NCBI GenBank assembly: GCA_947462875.1
Contig: CANHQJ010000034.1
Coordinates: 1 to 33,824, forward strand
Reading direction: 5' to 3'
DNA length: 33,824 nt
DNA from: Verrucomicrobiia bacterium
GTDB lineage: Bacteria > Verrucomicrobiota > Verrucomicrobiia > Verrucomicrobiales > Akkermansiaceae
Shown: positions 8,052 through 17,389 of the stretch, in pieces
Layout of the letters: the number at the start of each line of letters is the position of its first letter
Numbering within the stretch: the first letter of the stretch is position 1
Position numbers and translations under genes: made by a program
Notes under the pieces: model-generated
What the model was told of the DNA's origin: nothing
The model's input: only the letters and a program-made list of their open reading frames with translations
Databases searched by the model: none

Positions 8052-9455
8052 TCAGCGCGCCGCCACCAGATCGTAGCCGCGCCAGTCTTTGATGGTGACG
8101 TGGGCGAAGCTGCCGACGGGGATGTCCTCGGGGACGTGAACGGAGCCGTCGATCTCCGGCGCATCCCACTCGGTGCGGGCGATGCCGGGCTGCTCCACGA
8201 GCACCTTCACCGCCTTGCCCACCTGCTCCTGATTCACCTCGCTGGCGATGCGCTGCAGGGCTTTCATCGCACGGCTCCAGCGCGATTTTTTCGTGGCATG
8301 ATGGATGTGGCCGTCCATTTTGTTGGCGCGCGTGCCTTCTTCTTTCGAGTAGGAAAAGACACCGGCGCGCTCGAAGCGGAATTCCTCGATGAAATCCAGC
8401 AACTCCTGGAAATCCTCTTCCGTTTCGCCGGGGAAACCTACGATGAACGTAGTACGAATGCCGATGTTCGGGATGCCGGCGCGCATGCGGCGGAGCAGGT
8501 CGCGGATGTAGTCGCCGGAGGTCACGCGCTTCATCGCGGTGAGCATGCGATCGGAAATGTGTTGCAGCGGGATATCGACGTATTTGGCGACTTTATCGCA
8601 TTGCGCGATGGTCTCGATCAATTCATCGCTCCAGTGCGCGGGATGGGTGTAGAGCAAGCGCACCCAGAAATCTCCCGGAATTTCATTCAGTTCGCGCAGC
8701 AAGCTGGCGAGCGAATGGCCTTTGGTGGAATCGACGGGGGAATTCGGCTTCGGCCGCGATTCGTCCCAGAGATCCATGCCGAAGTAGGTGGTGTCCTGCG
8801 AGATGAGATTGATCTCCTTCACGCCCGATGCCACGAGTGCCTTGACTTCGTTGACCACGGACTCCTGCGTGCGCGAGCGATGGCGACCGCGGATTTGCGG
8901 GATAATGCAGAACGTGCAGGTGTGGTTGCAGCCCTCGGCGATTTTCACGTAGGCGAAATGATCCGGCGTGAGACGCATGCGCGGCGTCGAGTAGTCGGGA
9001 ATGTACTGCGGCTTCAGCGTGACGAAATCGCGCGGGTCCTCGGTGGCGGAGGGACCTTCGGTTTTTTGCACTTCTTCGGCATTGTTTTTGCCTAACAGAT
9101 TTTCGATGATGGGCGCTACCTTGGTGATCTGGTCGAGGCCGATGAAGGCATCCACTTCCGGCATGATGCCGGGCAGGTCCTTGGCGAAACGCTGTGACAA
9201 GCAACCGGCGACGATGATTTTCTGGCGGGCGCGGTCTTCATTTTCCGCACGCTCCTTGACGGCCTCGAAAATGGCATTCACGGATTCCGTTTTCGCCATG
9301 TCGATGAACGAGCAGGTATTGATGATGAGCACATCGGCGAGATCGGCATCGGGCGTGAGCGCCATGCCAGCTTGCGCGAGGTGGCCGATCATGACTTCCG
9401 AGTCGATGAGATTTTTGGCGCAGCCGAGAGAGATGAGACCGACAGTGGTTTGCAT
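8052..9455 (-). CDS. rimO: Ribosomal protein S12 methylthiotransferase RimO
   Basis: RimO is a radical-SAM enzyme with two 4Fe-4S clusters that adds a methylthio group to an aspartate of ribosomal protein S12. The N-terminal domain has the three cluster cysteines C12 (SLGCAKN), C48 (INTCSF) and C85 (VAGCLSQR); the radical-SAM core has EGCNHTCTFCIIPQIRG with C176, C180 and C183. A C-terminal TRAM domain follows (VLVEQPGIARTEWDAPEIDG to the end). SLGCAKNLIDSE and the IPQIRGRHRSR stretch separate RimO from the tRNA enzyme MiaB. At 467 residues it is slightly longer than E. coli RimO. The ATG at 9455 is directly preceded by CCCACC rather than an SD site. Its substrate gene rpsL lies at the right end of the window. 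Confidence 0.96.
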   Translation of the reverse strand: MQTTVGLISLGCAKNLIDSEVMIGHLAQAGMALTPDADLADVLIINTCSFIDMAKTESVNAIFEAVKERAENEDRARQKIIVAGCLSQRFAKDLPGIMPEVDAFIGLDQITKVAPIIENLLGKNNAEEVQKTEGPSATEDPRDFVTLKPQYIPDYSTPRMRLTPDHFAYVKIAEGCNHTCTFCIIPQIRGRHRSRTQESVVNEVKALVASGVKEINLISQDTTYFGMDLWDESRPKPNSPVDSTKGHSLASLLRELNEIPGDFWVRLLYTHPAHWSDELIETIAQCDKVAKYVDIPLQHISDRMLTAMKRVTSGDYIRDLLRRMRAGIPNIGIRTTFIVGFPGETEEDFQELLDFIEEFRFERAGVFSYSKEEGTRANKMDGHIHHATKKSRWSRAMKALQRIASEVNQEQVGKAVKVLVEQPGIARTEWDAPEIDGSVHVPEDIPVGSFAHVTIKDWRGYDLVAAR

Positions 9456-9503
9456 GGTGGGGCAGAGCGATAGCGCAAAAGCGGGCTCTTGAGAATCAGA
9501 AAA

Positions 9504-10157
9504 TCAGGAATTCTCCGTGCGCTTGGCGAGTTTGTGTTTGAGAAACTCGATCACCATGGGCAACAGCGAGAAGCCGATGATGCCAAACACCACGAGTTCG
9601 AAGTTTTCCTTCACCACCGGTATGCTGCCGAAGAAATAGCCTGCGGGAATGAGCAGGCCCACCCAGAGAACGGCTCCGGTGACATTGAAGGACATGAATT
9701 TTTTGGCGTCCATGTGTCCCATGCCCGCGACAAAGGGCGCAAAGGTGCGCACGATGGGCAGGAAACGGGCGATGATGATCGTCTTGCCACCGTATTTCTG
9801 GAAGAAGTGGTGGGTTTTATCGATGTATTCCTTTTTCACAATGCGCGGGAATGTTTTCATCATCCAGCGTCCCGCGAGGCGGCCGATCCAGTAGTTCACG
9901 ATATCGCCGAGGATCGCGGCGGCCAGCATCAGGAAACCGCAGATCCACAAGTTCAGATTCACCGTGTGCGATACCGCGCCTACGGCAAAAAGCAGCGAGT
10001 CGCCGGGCAGGAAAGGCGTCACCACCAGACCCGTTTCGCAAAAGATGATCGCAAACAAAATGCCGTAAATCCAAGGGCCGTAGAGCGCCACGAGTTCTGC
10101 CAGCTTCACGTCCAAATGCAAAAAGTAATCGAGAAACTCCTTCACGCGCGCCAGCAT
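9504..10157 (-). CDS. DedA-family integral membrane protein (SNARE-associated/VTT domain)
   Basis: DedA proteins are inner-membrane transporters or lipid scramblases; several members support undecaprenyl-phosphate recycling, proton-motive-force homeostasis and envelope integrity. This 217-residue member has the family landmarks [19 protein letters not shown] (re-entrant loop with the conserved acidic residue and PGD), [13 protein letters not shown], and [20 protein letters not shown], then two C-terminal membrane helices and a basic tail. It is close to the E. coli YqjA/YghB type in length. It ends 48 bp before rimO on the same strand, so the two may be cotranscribed. The exact substrate is not predictable. 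Confidence 0.92.
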   Translation of the reverse strand: MLARVKEFLDYFLHLDVKLAELVALYGPWIYGILFAIIFCETGLVVTPFLPGDSLLFAVGAVSHTVNLNLWICGFLMLAAAILGDIVNYWIGRLAGRWMMKTFPRIVKKEYIDKTHHFFQKYGGKTIIIARFLPIVRTFAPFVAGMGHMDAKKFMSFNVTGAVLWVGLLIPAGYFFGSIPVVKENFELVVFGIIGFSLLPMVIEFLKHKLAKRTENS

Positions 10158-10264
10158 CGCGAGGAACGGCTAAAGTGCAAGACAGGAAGGAGGAAAATTT
10201 GTGACGGCGCATTTTGCCAAGGTCCGTGCTTGTCAAAAATCGCAGTTCGATTGAACATGTCCGC

Positions 10265-12997
10265 ATGTCGGACTTCGCCACTCTCCAGGATATGCTCACG
10301 CTGGAGGAGTGGCAGGATCGTTTCGATGAGGAAATGATCGCCGCCGCTCGCAAGATCATCAAGGAGCGCCGCGTCGCCGATCTGGCCGTGGATGTGATCG
10401 ATGCGCAAAACCTCGCCATCACCGCGGCGTGCGCGGGCAAGCCTCCCGCACGCGTGGAGATCAATTTCTGGGAGCAACACGATGGTTGGGAGATCGACAC
10501 CTCCTGCTCTTGCACCGTGGCCCATTTTTGCGAACACGCGGCCGCCGTCCTGCAGACGTTGTCGATGCAGCAGAATTTGCTGCGACTCACCGATGGCCGG
10601 CAAGCCGCGCTCAAGGATCCGCTCACGCTCGCCAAAGCCAGCGCGTTGCTTCCACAGGATCGCCAGGACATCAGCACGCTGGTGACCACGCCGCGCTTCC
10701 GCCTCGATGTCTGCCGCGAGCCTGTGCGTGATCGCAGTGCCGCAATGATCTGCCAGTATCTCGGCGAAAAAGACCCGAGCGAGTGGGTCTTCGCGCGAGC
10801 GGTGGCCATTTACGACAGTTACGAGCTGCCCCTTTTTTCCTCGCATCCCGAACAGGAACGCCGCTGCACCGATGCGAAAGGTCAGCCCGTTCTGGTGCGA
10901 CGCGATCGTGCCAGCGAAACCATCGCCGCATTGGCCCTCCGCGAGATCGGCCTCAGCGCGTTTGACTCCACGCCCATGCTGCGTTTTTTGCACGGTGCGC
11001 AGAAACGGCAACTGCCCGATGACAATCCCTGGCTGCCTTCCCTGCCGCCCTCCGCCGCCGCCTCTTACTGGCATCAATTCCGCGCCTTCCACGCTCCTCG
11101 ATTGTTAGAGCGCGGCTGGAAGATTTCCTTCACCGACAATGTGGGCCATGAGGTCTATGATACGCTGCCGGACGACTGGGACACGGCACTGCTCGAAATG
11201 GATGGCGAGGGCGGATGGTTCTCGCTCTCCGTCGGCTTTCAAGTCGGCGACAAGCCCTACGACCTGCTCCCCATTCTGGCGAAGCTGATCGAGGAGGATT
11301 ATCTCGAGGAAACGCTCGACCGGCCCGATAGCGGATTTGTGCTGGCCCCGCTGCCCGATGGCTCGGCATTGAAAATTCCGTTAGGCAGGGTGCGCTCCAT
11401 TCTCAAGCACCTCGTCGCCCTGATCGATCCGAAGCACATCGGACCCGTCCGCATTCATGCGCTGGATGCCGTGGCGCTCAGCGCGGTGGAGGAGCTGGGA
11501 CTCGACACCCCGCCGGCATTGCTGGAACTGCGCGCGAAGATGCAGGACTTCACGGGCATCGAGGAAACACCCGCTCCCGATGGCTTGCAGGCGACCATGC
11601 GCGAGTATCAGATCACCGGATTCCGCTGGATGCAGTTTCTCGCCCATCATGGACTGCACGGCATTCTCGCCGATGACATGGGTCTGGGGAAAACCATGCA
11701 AACGCTCGCCCACCTGTTGGCCGAAAAAGAAAGTGGACGCAGCAAAGGACTGCCCTCCCTTGTCATCGCGCCGACCTCCGTGGTCTCGAACTGGCGCGCG
11801 GAAGCGATCAAGTTCGCTCCCTCGCTGCGCCTGCTCGTGCTCAGCGGCACCGATCGCAGCAAGTACTTCCGCAGCATGCCATATGCCGATGTGGTGCTCA
11901 CCTCCTATGCCTTGCTGCATCGCGATATAGAAAAACTCAAGGCGCAGCCGTTTCACCTCGTCATCCTCGATGAGGCGCAATACATCAAAAACCCGCGCGC
12001 CCAGGTGGCACAGGCCGCTTGCAAACTCACGGCCCGGCACCGGCTCTGCCTCTCCGGCACGCCCGTGGAAAATCATCTCGGCGAGCTCTGGAGCCTCATG
12101 CGTTTCCTCATGCCGGGATTTCTCGGCAACGAAAAATCCTTCAACGAGCGCTTCCGCAAGGCCATCGAAAAACAAGGGGACGAAGCGCGGTTCGATGCCC
12201 TCAAGCGCCGTGTCGCGCCACTCATCCTGCGCCGCACCAAAGACCAGGTCGCCAAGGAACTTCCACCGAAAACGATCCTCGTCCATCTGATCGAACTGAG
12301 CACCCCGCAGAAAGATCTCTACGAAACCATCCGCGCGACCATGGACAAGCGCGTGCGCGATGCCATCGCGGCCCGCGGCATCGAACAAAGCCAGATCCTC
12401 TTTCTCGATGCCTTGCTGAAGCTGCGCCAACTCTGCTGTCATCCGAGTTTGCTGCCGTCCGAGTTTTCGAACCAGATCACCGAGTCGGCCAAACTGAACT
12501 TCCTCACCGAACTGCTCAGCACCTTGTTAGAGGAAGGTCGCCGCATCCTGTTGTTTTCCCAATTCACCAGCATGCTCGCCATCATCGAGCGACACTTGCA
12601 ACAGCAAGGAATCCCCTATCTGATTCTCACGGGTAGCAGCAAAGATCGTGGTGCGTTGGTAGAACAATTCCAGACGGGCAAAGTGCCCTTGTTTTTGATT
12701 TCGCTGAAGGCGGGCGGCACGGGACTGAACCTCACCGCGGCGGATACGGTCATTCACTATGATCCCTGGTGGAATCCGGCTGCCGAGGCACAAGCCACCG
12801 ACCGCGCCTATCGCATCGGGCAGGACAAGCCGGTGTTTGTCCACAAACTCCTGTGCGAAAACACCGTCGAACAGCGCATCCACCTGCTCCAGCAGGAAAA
12901 AGCCGAGCTCGCCAACACCCTGCTCTCCCAGGCCGATCGCAGCGCCAAGCTGGACCCGTCAACGCTGCGCCAGTTGCTCGCACCGATCGAGGCGTGA
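10265..12997 (+). CDS. SNF2-family DEAD/DEAH helicase with N-terminal SWIM zinc finger
   Basis: A 910-residue Swi2/Snf2 ATPase of the bacterial RapA/HepA-like group. The N-terminus holds a SWIM zinc finger with C81, C83, C89 and H91 (SCSCTVAHFCEH). The helicase core begins about residue 440: MREYQITGFRWM, Walker A DDMGLGKT with K476, motif II DEAQ at 569-572, SGTPVENHLGELWSLMRF, then the second RecA lobe with LLFSQFTSML, SLKAGGTGLNLTAAD and the arginine-finger motif QATDRAYRIGQ. Such proteins remodel protein-DNA or transcription complexes using ATP. The open frame continues upstream to a TTG at 10214, but ATG 10265 (MSDFATLQ) is preferred. It is divergent from dedA (107-bp gap), and its stop lies only 4 bp from that of the convergent sulfatase gene. 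Confidence 0.93.
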   Translation: MSDFATLQDMLTLEEWQDRFDEEMIAAARKIIKERRVADLAVDVIDAQNLAITAACAGKPPARVEINFWEQHDGWEIDTSCSCTVAHFCEHAAAVLQTLSMQQNLLRLTDGRQAALKDPLTLAKASALLPQDRQDISTLVTTPRFRLDVCREPVRDRSAAMICQYLGEKDPSEWVFARAVAIYDSYELPLFSSHPEQERRCTDAKGQPVLVRRDRASETIAALALREIGLSAFDSTPMLRFLHGAQKRQLPDDNPWLPSLPPSAAASYWHQFRAFHAPRLLERGWKISFTDNVGHEVYDTLPDDWDTALLEMDGEGGWFSLSVGFQVGDKPYDLLPILAKLIEEDYLEETLDRPDSGFVLAPLPDGSALKIPLGRVRSILKHLVALIDPKHIGPVRIHALDAVALSAVEELGLDTPPALLELRAKMQDFTGIEETPAPDGLQATMREYQITGFRWMQFLAHHGLHGILADDMGLGKTMQTLAHLLAEKESGRSKGLPSLVIAPTSVVSNWRAEAIKFAPSLRLLVLSGTDRSKYFRSMPYADVVLTSYALLHRDIEKLKAQPFHLVILDEAQYIKNPRAQVAQAACKLTARHRLCLSGTPVENHLGELWSLMRFLMPGFLGNEKSFNERFRKAIEKQGDEARFDALKRRVAPLILRRTKDQVAKELPPKTILVHLIELSTPQKDLYETIRATMDKRVRDAIAARGIEQSQILFLDALLKLRQLCCHPSLLPSEFSNQITESAKLNFLTELLSTLLEEGRRILLFSQFTSMLAIIERHLQQQGIPYLILTGSSKDRGALVEQFQTGKVPLFLISLKAGGTGLNLTAADTVIHYDPWWNPAAEAQATDRAYRIGQDKPVFVHKLLCENTVEQRIHLLQQEKAELANTLLSQADRSAKLDPSTLRQLLAPIEA

Positions 12998-13001
12998 GGC
13001 A

Positions 13002-14366
13002 CTACTTGGCGGGAGCTCGCCACGGCGTTTCTTCGCCGCGCTTGATCTGGCGGTTCAGGGCGTTAGTGAGCTCTTCGAGTATGGCGGGGTTGGTCGAGGA
13101 TACATCGTTTTTTTCTGCTGGATCGTTTTTCACGTTGTATAGTTCATACGGTTGCGCAGGATGATTTCGGAGGATTTTCCAATCGCCGCGGATGAGGGCA
13201 TGATAGGCATTGCCGAGGTAGGGTTTGCCGCCTTCGCGGCGGACGAAGTAGAGTTCTCGCTCCGGCGTGTGCAGCGGCTGACCGCGCAGGAGTGGAGCGA
13301 GGCTGACGGCATCGATTCCGGCAGGCACCTTGGCCCCGGCCAGTTCGAGGCAGGTGGGGAAGATGTCGAACAGCAGGCCGGGGTAATCGCTGCGGGCACC
13401 GGGCTTGATTTGGGCGGGCCAGCGGACCAGGAAGGGAATGCGCAGGCCGCCGTCGTAGTGGTCTTGTTTGCCGCCGCGCCATGGGTCGTTATTCTGGGCA
13501 TGGGCAAGGGAGCCACCGTTGTCCGCACCAAAAATGACCACGGTGTTTTTGGCAAGACCGGCGGCATCGAGCGCATCGAGCAGGCGGCCGATGTGGTGAT
13601 CGAGATGCTCGACAAAAGCGACATTGCGCGCGCGGGCCTCGGAGAGCTGCGGGGCGCGTTGTTTGACTTTTTGCAGCCATTCCTCGGGCGGTTGGATGGG
13701 GAAATGCGGAGCATTGTAGGCGAGGTAGAGGAAAAACGGCGCGGTGTCCTTGCGCTGACGGAACGAGTCGATGGCCCAATCGGTGAAGATCTGTGTGGCA
13801 TGACCCTTTGTTTCGACGACTTCCTGATTTTTCCGCAGGTAGTTGTTTCCGTGGCGCTGGTGCGTGTAGTAGTCGTCCATCATGTCGCCGAGGAAGCCGT
13901 GGAAAAAATCAAAGCCGCGTTCGTTCGGCAGGTTGGGTGTGGTGAGGCCGAGATGCCATTTGCCGACGAGACTGGTGTGGTAGCCGGCGCGCTTGAGTTC
14001 ATCGGCGAGTGTGGGGACTTGGGGAGCAAAGTAGCCCCAGGTGTTTTCCGGCTGTGTGCGGATGACGCCGGGCACGCCCACGCGATCGGCATAGCGGCCG
14101 GTCAGCATCGCGGCGCGCGAGGGCGAGCAGACGGTGCAGTTCGCACGCATGGTGGTAAAAAGCATGCCCTCGGACCCGATGCGGTCGATGTTCGGCGTGC
14201 GGACGACGGTGTTTTGATAGGCGGAGACGTCGCCGTAGCCGTGATCATCGGCGAGGATGACAAGGAAGTTCGGCCGCGCAGTCTCGGCCGCTGTGAGCAA
14301 CGCGCAAGGGAAAACGCAAAAGAGAGCGGTGAGGATCGCGACGATGGGGCGGCAGCGGTGGCTCAT
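13002..14366 (-). CDS. Secreted type I sulfatase (arylsulfatase family)
   Basis: Hydrolyses sulfate esters, in this phylum usually from sulfated polysaccharides or mucins. The 454-residue product has a signal peptide (residues 1-27), the metal-binding start RPNFLVILADDHGYGD (D40-D41), and the formylglycine motif C80-S-P-S-R84 in NCTVCSPSRAAMLTGRY, so it should need maturation by a formylglycine-generating enzyme or anSME not present here. Further family motifs are SLVGKWHLG and VIFGADNGG (second pair of metal ligands). The start at 14366 is chosen because it opens the signal peptide; the frame is open upstream to 14678, overlapping the TPR gene, without plausible sequence. The substrate is unknown. 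Confidence 0.92.
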   Translation of the reverse strand: MSHRCRPIVAILTALFCVFPCALLTAAETARPNFLVILADDHGYGDVSAYQNTVVRTPNIDRIGSEGMLFTTMRANCTVCSPSRAAMLTGRYADRVGVPGVIRTQPENTWGYFAPQVPTLADELKRAGYHTSLVGKWHLGLTTPNLPNERGFDFFHGFLGDMMDDYYTHQRHGNNYLRKNQEVVETKGHATQIFTDWAIDSFRQRKDTAPFFLYLAYNAPHFPIQPPEEWLQKVKQRAPQLSEARARNVAFVEHLDHHIGRLLDALDAAGLAKNTVVIFGADNGGSLAHAQNNDPWRGGKQDHYDGGLRIPFLVRWPAQIKPGARSDYPGLLFDIFPTCLELAGAKVPAGIDAVSLAPLLRGQPLHTPERELYFVRREGGKPYLGNAYHALIRGDWKILRNHPAQPYELYNVKNDPAEKNDVSSTNPAILEELTNALNRQIKRGEETPWRAPAK

Positions 14367-14429
14367 GCAAAAGCATACGGGTGAAATCGAGAAATCTTCG
14401 AGCATTGCGGTTTGTTTTGCGGCAGAGAG

Positions 14430-14464
14430 CAATAAAGCCTCTGCCACACGCGGTGACAGAGGCT
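14430..14464 (-). terminator. Intrinsic terminator of the TPR gene
   Basis: On the minus strand AGCCTCTG (14464-14457) pairs with CAGAGGCT (14443-14436) around a 13-base loop, followed by TTTATT. It lies 36 bp past the stop of the TPR gene and before the sulfatase start, so the two minus-strand genes are probably separate transcription units. Confidence 0.75.
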
Positions 14465-14499
14465 GAAACATGGTGTTCCTGGCAGGAGGATGAAGGAAA

Positions 14500-15885
14500 T
14501 CAGGAGTAAGAGGATTCCACGCGCTGGGCGACGTCGCGGTAGCCGTAATCGACTTCGTAGATCTGCTTGAAGCAATCGAGCGCGGCGGCCTTGTCCCCCA
14601 TTTCGTCGTGAATGAGACCTTTGTCGTAGAGCACTTCCTTCTTGATGTTGTCCATGCCGTGCAAATCGGCGAGGGCATCGCTCAATTGCTTGAGCGAAAG
14701 GTCGAACATCGACTTGGCCTTGAAAGTGCGGCCTAGCAGAAGAAGTACCTTGGTGCGGATGTGCGGATTGCTCTTGGCTTGTTGCAGGTGAGGAATGGCG
14801 GCGCTGTAATCGCCCGCATTGTAGAGGGCGCTGCCGAGCTCGAACCGCAGTTGCGGGTCGGTGGGGTTTTCATCCACGCGTTGTTTCGCATTGGCGACCA
14901 TTTCCGCGGAGCGGGCCTTGAGCACCTCATCGAGTTGCGCGCGCAGTTCCGCGTTGTCCGGATCGGCCTCGACGGCGGCCTGGAGCGTGGCCATTTGCTG
15001 GGCGATGAATTTATCCGACATCTGGCGTCCCTTGGTCTTGAGCGCGGCGTCGCCGTTGCTGAGGCTGAAGGCCCAGTCATAGAACGTGGTCGCGTTTTCC
15101 CAGTCTTCGAGTTGCTCGAAAATATTGGCCAGCTCCTTGGCATTGCCGAGGTTGTTCGGGTCCTCGTTGTAGCGTGCGATGAGTCGATCGCGTTTTTCGT
15201 ACATCTGATCCTTGGTCATGCCGGCGCGGGAGGCGGCTTCGAGTTCCTGGAACTCGGACTGATCTTTCATCAGATCGCGCACGCTGGAATTTTCCGTCCA
15301 GTTCTGCCGTTGCATCGAGTGCTGGGCGGCGCAGTCCTTGGAGCCTTTGATGGCTTTGGCGTCGGTGGGTTCGGCCTTGAGGATGTCGTTGTAGACTTCC
15401 CCCGCGGCATCGGCACGGCCGCGTTCCAAATAGAACAGGGCCAGCTTGTGCATGTTTTTGGTGTTGTCCGGATGGCTCTTGCGCACGGTTTCCAGTGCGA
15501 AAGCGGCGCTATCGAACAATTCCATCTTGAGCAGGCAATCGTGCAGAAGATCATTGAGACCATCGTTGAACGGATCTTTTTCCAGTTCTTTTTCGATCAA
15601 AGGCACGGCGGAAGCCGGATCTTTTTTGGCGGCTCCCTGCAGCTTCATGCCCGGACCACCGGACTCCATGCCGAAGATTTTTTGTTTTTTCTTCGGACCG
15701 CCGGTGAGGTATCCTTCGCACTTGCGCAAGAGTTCGCGGCCGACGAGGAATCCGGGATTGTCCTTGAGGATCGCCTGCAGCAAGGTCACCGCATAGGCAT
15801 GATTTTTCACTTCCACCGCGGAGAGGGCCTTCAGCCAATAGGGACGTACGGATTGTGGCAGTTCTTTGTCGGTTATTTCGGGCAT
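14500..15885 (-). CDS. Cytoplasmic tetratricopeptide-repeat (TPR) protein
   Basis: A 461-residue protein without signal peptide, built of TPR-like helical pairs: YWLKALSAVEVKNHAYAVTL near residue 16, then repeats around 115-180 (ALETVRKSHPDNTKNMHKLA, YLERGRADAAGEVYNDILKA), 240-280 (NLGNAKELANIFEQLEDWEN) and 340-450 (LRFELGSALYNAGDYSAAIP, YDKGLIHDEMGDKAAALDCF). A low-complexity basic/glycine linker (GGPKKKQKIFGMESGGPGMK) follows the first repeat. TPRs mediate protein-protein contacts; the partner is unknown. The start is preceded by two AAACACC words and no SD site. A strong intrinsic terminator follows, so it is probably a single-gene transcript. Confidence 0.85.
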   Translation of the reverse strand: MPEITDKELPQSVRPYWLKALSAVEVKNHAYAVTLLQAILKDNPGFLVGRELLRKCEGYLTGGPKKKQKIFGMESGGPGMKLQGAAKKDPASAVPLIEKELEKDPFNDGLNDLLHDCLLKMELFDSAAFALETVRKSHPDNTKNMHKLALFYLERGRADAAGEVYNDILKAEPTDAKAIKGSKDCAAQHSMQRQNWTENSSVRDLMKDQSEFQELEAASRAGMTKDQMYEKRDRLIARYNEDPNNLGNAKELANIFEQLEDWENATTFYDWAFSLSNGDAALKTKGRQMSDKFIAQQMATLQAAVEADPDNAELRAQLDEVLKARSAEMVANAKQRVDENPTDPQLRFELGSALYNAGDYSAAIPHLQQAKSNPHIRTKVLLLLGRTFKAKSMFDLSLKQLSDALADLHGMDNIKKEVLYDKGLIHDEMGDKAAALDCFKQIYEVDYGYRDVAQRVESSYS

Positions 15886-15981
15886 GGTGTTTGGTGTTTT
15901 TGAAGCTGTGGATGTCCGCGCGGATTGTGCAAGGCGGGCGGCGTCTTGGCAAGCCCGCGTGAAAAAAAATCGGCGCGCGGC

Positions 15982-16437
15982 TCAAAATACGTTTTCGACG
16001 CGATTCACGATCGGCGGTTTTCCTTCCTCGAGGATGATTTCGATGACGTCGAAGCGCCAGGGGATGCGGCGGGTTTTGAGGAGCTTGAGCCAGGAGTTCG
16101 CGCCGCGCTCGATGAGTTCCTGCTTGCCGCGGTCCACGGCATCGAGCGGACGCCCCACGCCACCGGCGCGGCGGGTTTTGACCTCGATGAACAGGAGCAG
16201 CTTGCCGCGCCGCGCGACGATATCGACCTCGCCGCCCTGGGGCGCGCGGTAGTTCCGATAGAGAACCTTTTCCCGTTGCGCGCGGAGCCATTGGCAGGCG
16301 ATGCGTTCGCCGAACTCCCCCACTTCCTGCGGCGTCCACGCGCCACCGTCCTTATGAATCAAGCGGCAGGGAGAGTTGAGCAACCGGCTGAAACGAGCGA
16401 CGATGAATGCGACAGGGCCCGTGAAGATGGAGTGCAT
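15982..16437 (-). CDS. YraN-family (UPF0102) putative endonuclease
   Basis: A small restriction-endonuclease-fold protein of unassigned cellular role. The core reads VGEFGERIACQWLRAQ, VLYRNYR, then GGEVDIVARRGKLLLFIEVKTRR, which holds the PD-(D/E)xK-like pattern (E-x-D followed by E-V-K). Start choice is uncertain: ATG 16437 gives 151 residues and an 86-bp overlap with the 3' end of rnhB, while later TTG codons would shorten the overlap. rnhB followed by yraN is a common bacterial gene order, which supports both calls. The overlap implies translational coupling. Confidence 0.88.
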   Translation of the reverse strand: MHSIFTGPVAFIVARFSRLLNSPCRLIHKDGGAWTPQEVGEFGERIACQWLRAQREKVLYRNYRAPQGGEVDIVARRGKLLLFIEVKTRRAGGVGRPLDAVDRGKQELIERGANSWLKLLKTRRIPWRFDVIEIILEEGKPPIVNRVENVF

Positions 16438-16984
16438 GGAGGTGCTGCTTTGTACCATAGCCGCTGTGACGTTCAAAGCCATATTGCGGAAATTCCCTGG
16501 CGTATTCCGCCATGCGCTGATCGCGACTGACCTTGGCGATGATGCTGGCGGCGGCGATGGAGAGGGATTTCCCATCGCCCTTGACGATGCCCTGGTGCGG
16601 GAGGGGAAACTGTTTCACAGGCAGGCCGTCGATGAGGCAATGATCAATCGTGATCTGATACTTTTCCTGCAAGGACAGGGCGGCGGCGGCCATGCCGTGG
16701 TGGGTGGCGCGGAGGATGTTGAGGGAGTCGATGGTGGCGGCATCGATCTCGACCTGCGCCCACAGTACGGCGGGATGCCCGATGAGCTGGTGATACAGTT
16801 CCTCGCGTTTTTTGGCGCTGATTTTTTTGGAATCGTCCAGACCCGGCAGGGAAAAACCGGCGGGCAGGATGACGGCCGCGACCGACACAGGCCCGGCGAG
16901 AGGCCCGCGTCCGGCTTCATCGATGCCGCAAATCCGCGAGTGCCCCAACGCACGGGCCGCGTTTTCATAGTGCATGTCGGGCAT
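16352..16984 (-). CDS. rnhB: Ribonuclease HII
   Basis: RNase HII cuts RNA-DNA hybrids and single ribonucleotides embedded in DNA. The 210-residue sequence has the catalytic start GIDEAGRGPLAGPVSVAA (D22, E23), DSKKISAKKREELY, the central acidic motif IDHCLIDGLPV, the KGDGKSLSIAAASIIAKVSRD segment, and the SGYGTKQH loop used for junction recognition. Two in-frame ATGs compete (16984 and 16975); the first follows AAACACC-ATC. Its 3' end overlaps yraN. The small zinc-ribbon protein gene lies 48 bp upstream on the same strand. Confidence 0.96.
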   Translation of the reverse strand: MPDMHYENAARALGHSRICGIDEAGRGPLAGPVSVAAVILPAGFSLPGLDDSKKISAKKREELYHQLIGHPAVLWAQVEIDAATIDSLNILRATHHGMAAAALSLQEKYQITIDHCLIDGLPVKQFPLPHQGIVKGDGKSLSIAAASIIAKVSRDQRMAEYAREFPQYGFERHSGYGTKQHLHALHLHGPCRIHRRSFQPVAQLSLPLDS

Positions 16985-17032
16985 GATGGTGTTTGATTGG
17001 GGAAATGGTTAGTGGATCGGTGTTGGTAAGCG

Positions 17033-17389
17033 CTACTTGTCGCGCAAGGGAACCCGTAAACCGCAATGCAGGCAGGTCCACGAAAAGCAGTTAACGTAGG
17101 TGAAAGCGGGAAACTTGCGACAAGGGCGCGAGTGGAATTTCTGGCGGCATCGGGGGCAGATGAGACTACTCTCCCGCACACCCAGGACGAGCCATACACC
17201 CGCATACAGGAGAACAGCCATGAGCATGGCATTGGATTCTCCGAACAAATAGCCCAAGATCGCGCCATACGGAAGCCAGCAGATGCAGAGCAGCAAGGGT
17301 GCGAGCTTGATGTTGCGGATACGCCGGAGTTCTTGTTTCATGGGATCGGCATCTGGGTGATGCGGGTGATCTGCGGAATGGGGTGACAC
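17033..17389 (-). CDS. Small membrane protein with a C-terminal zinc-ribbon-like motif
   Basis: I do not recognise this 118-residue protein. It has two hydrophobic helices (about residues 29-49 and 55-71) followed by a cysteine-rich tail: C78-P-R-C81 and C106-L-H-C109, with C90 and C101 between, consistent with one zinc-ribbon knuckle pair exposed on one membrane face. The start is uncertain: GTG 17389 is directly preceded by AAAACACC, a context shared by other starts here, and would add a His-rich 16-residue head; ATG 17341 gives 102 residues. It precedes rnhB by 48 bp on the same strand. No function is assigned. Confidence 0.65.
   Translation of the reverse strand: MSPHSADHPHHPDADPMKQELRRIRNIKLAPLLLCICWLPYGAILGYLFGESNAMLMAVLLYAGVWLVLGVRESSLICPRCRQKFHSRPCRKFPAFTYVNCFSWTCLHCGLRVPLRDK

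Noticed and set aside
14367-14678. Long N-terminal extension of the sulfatase frame
   Set aside because: It overlaps the TPR gene's 3' end and the terminator, and a proper signal peptide starts at 14366.
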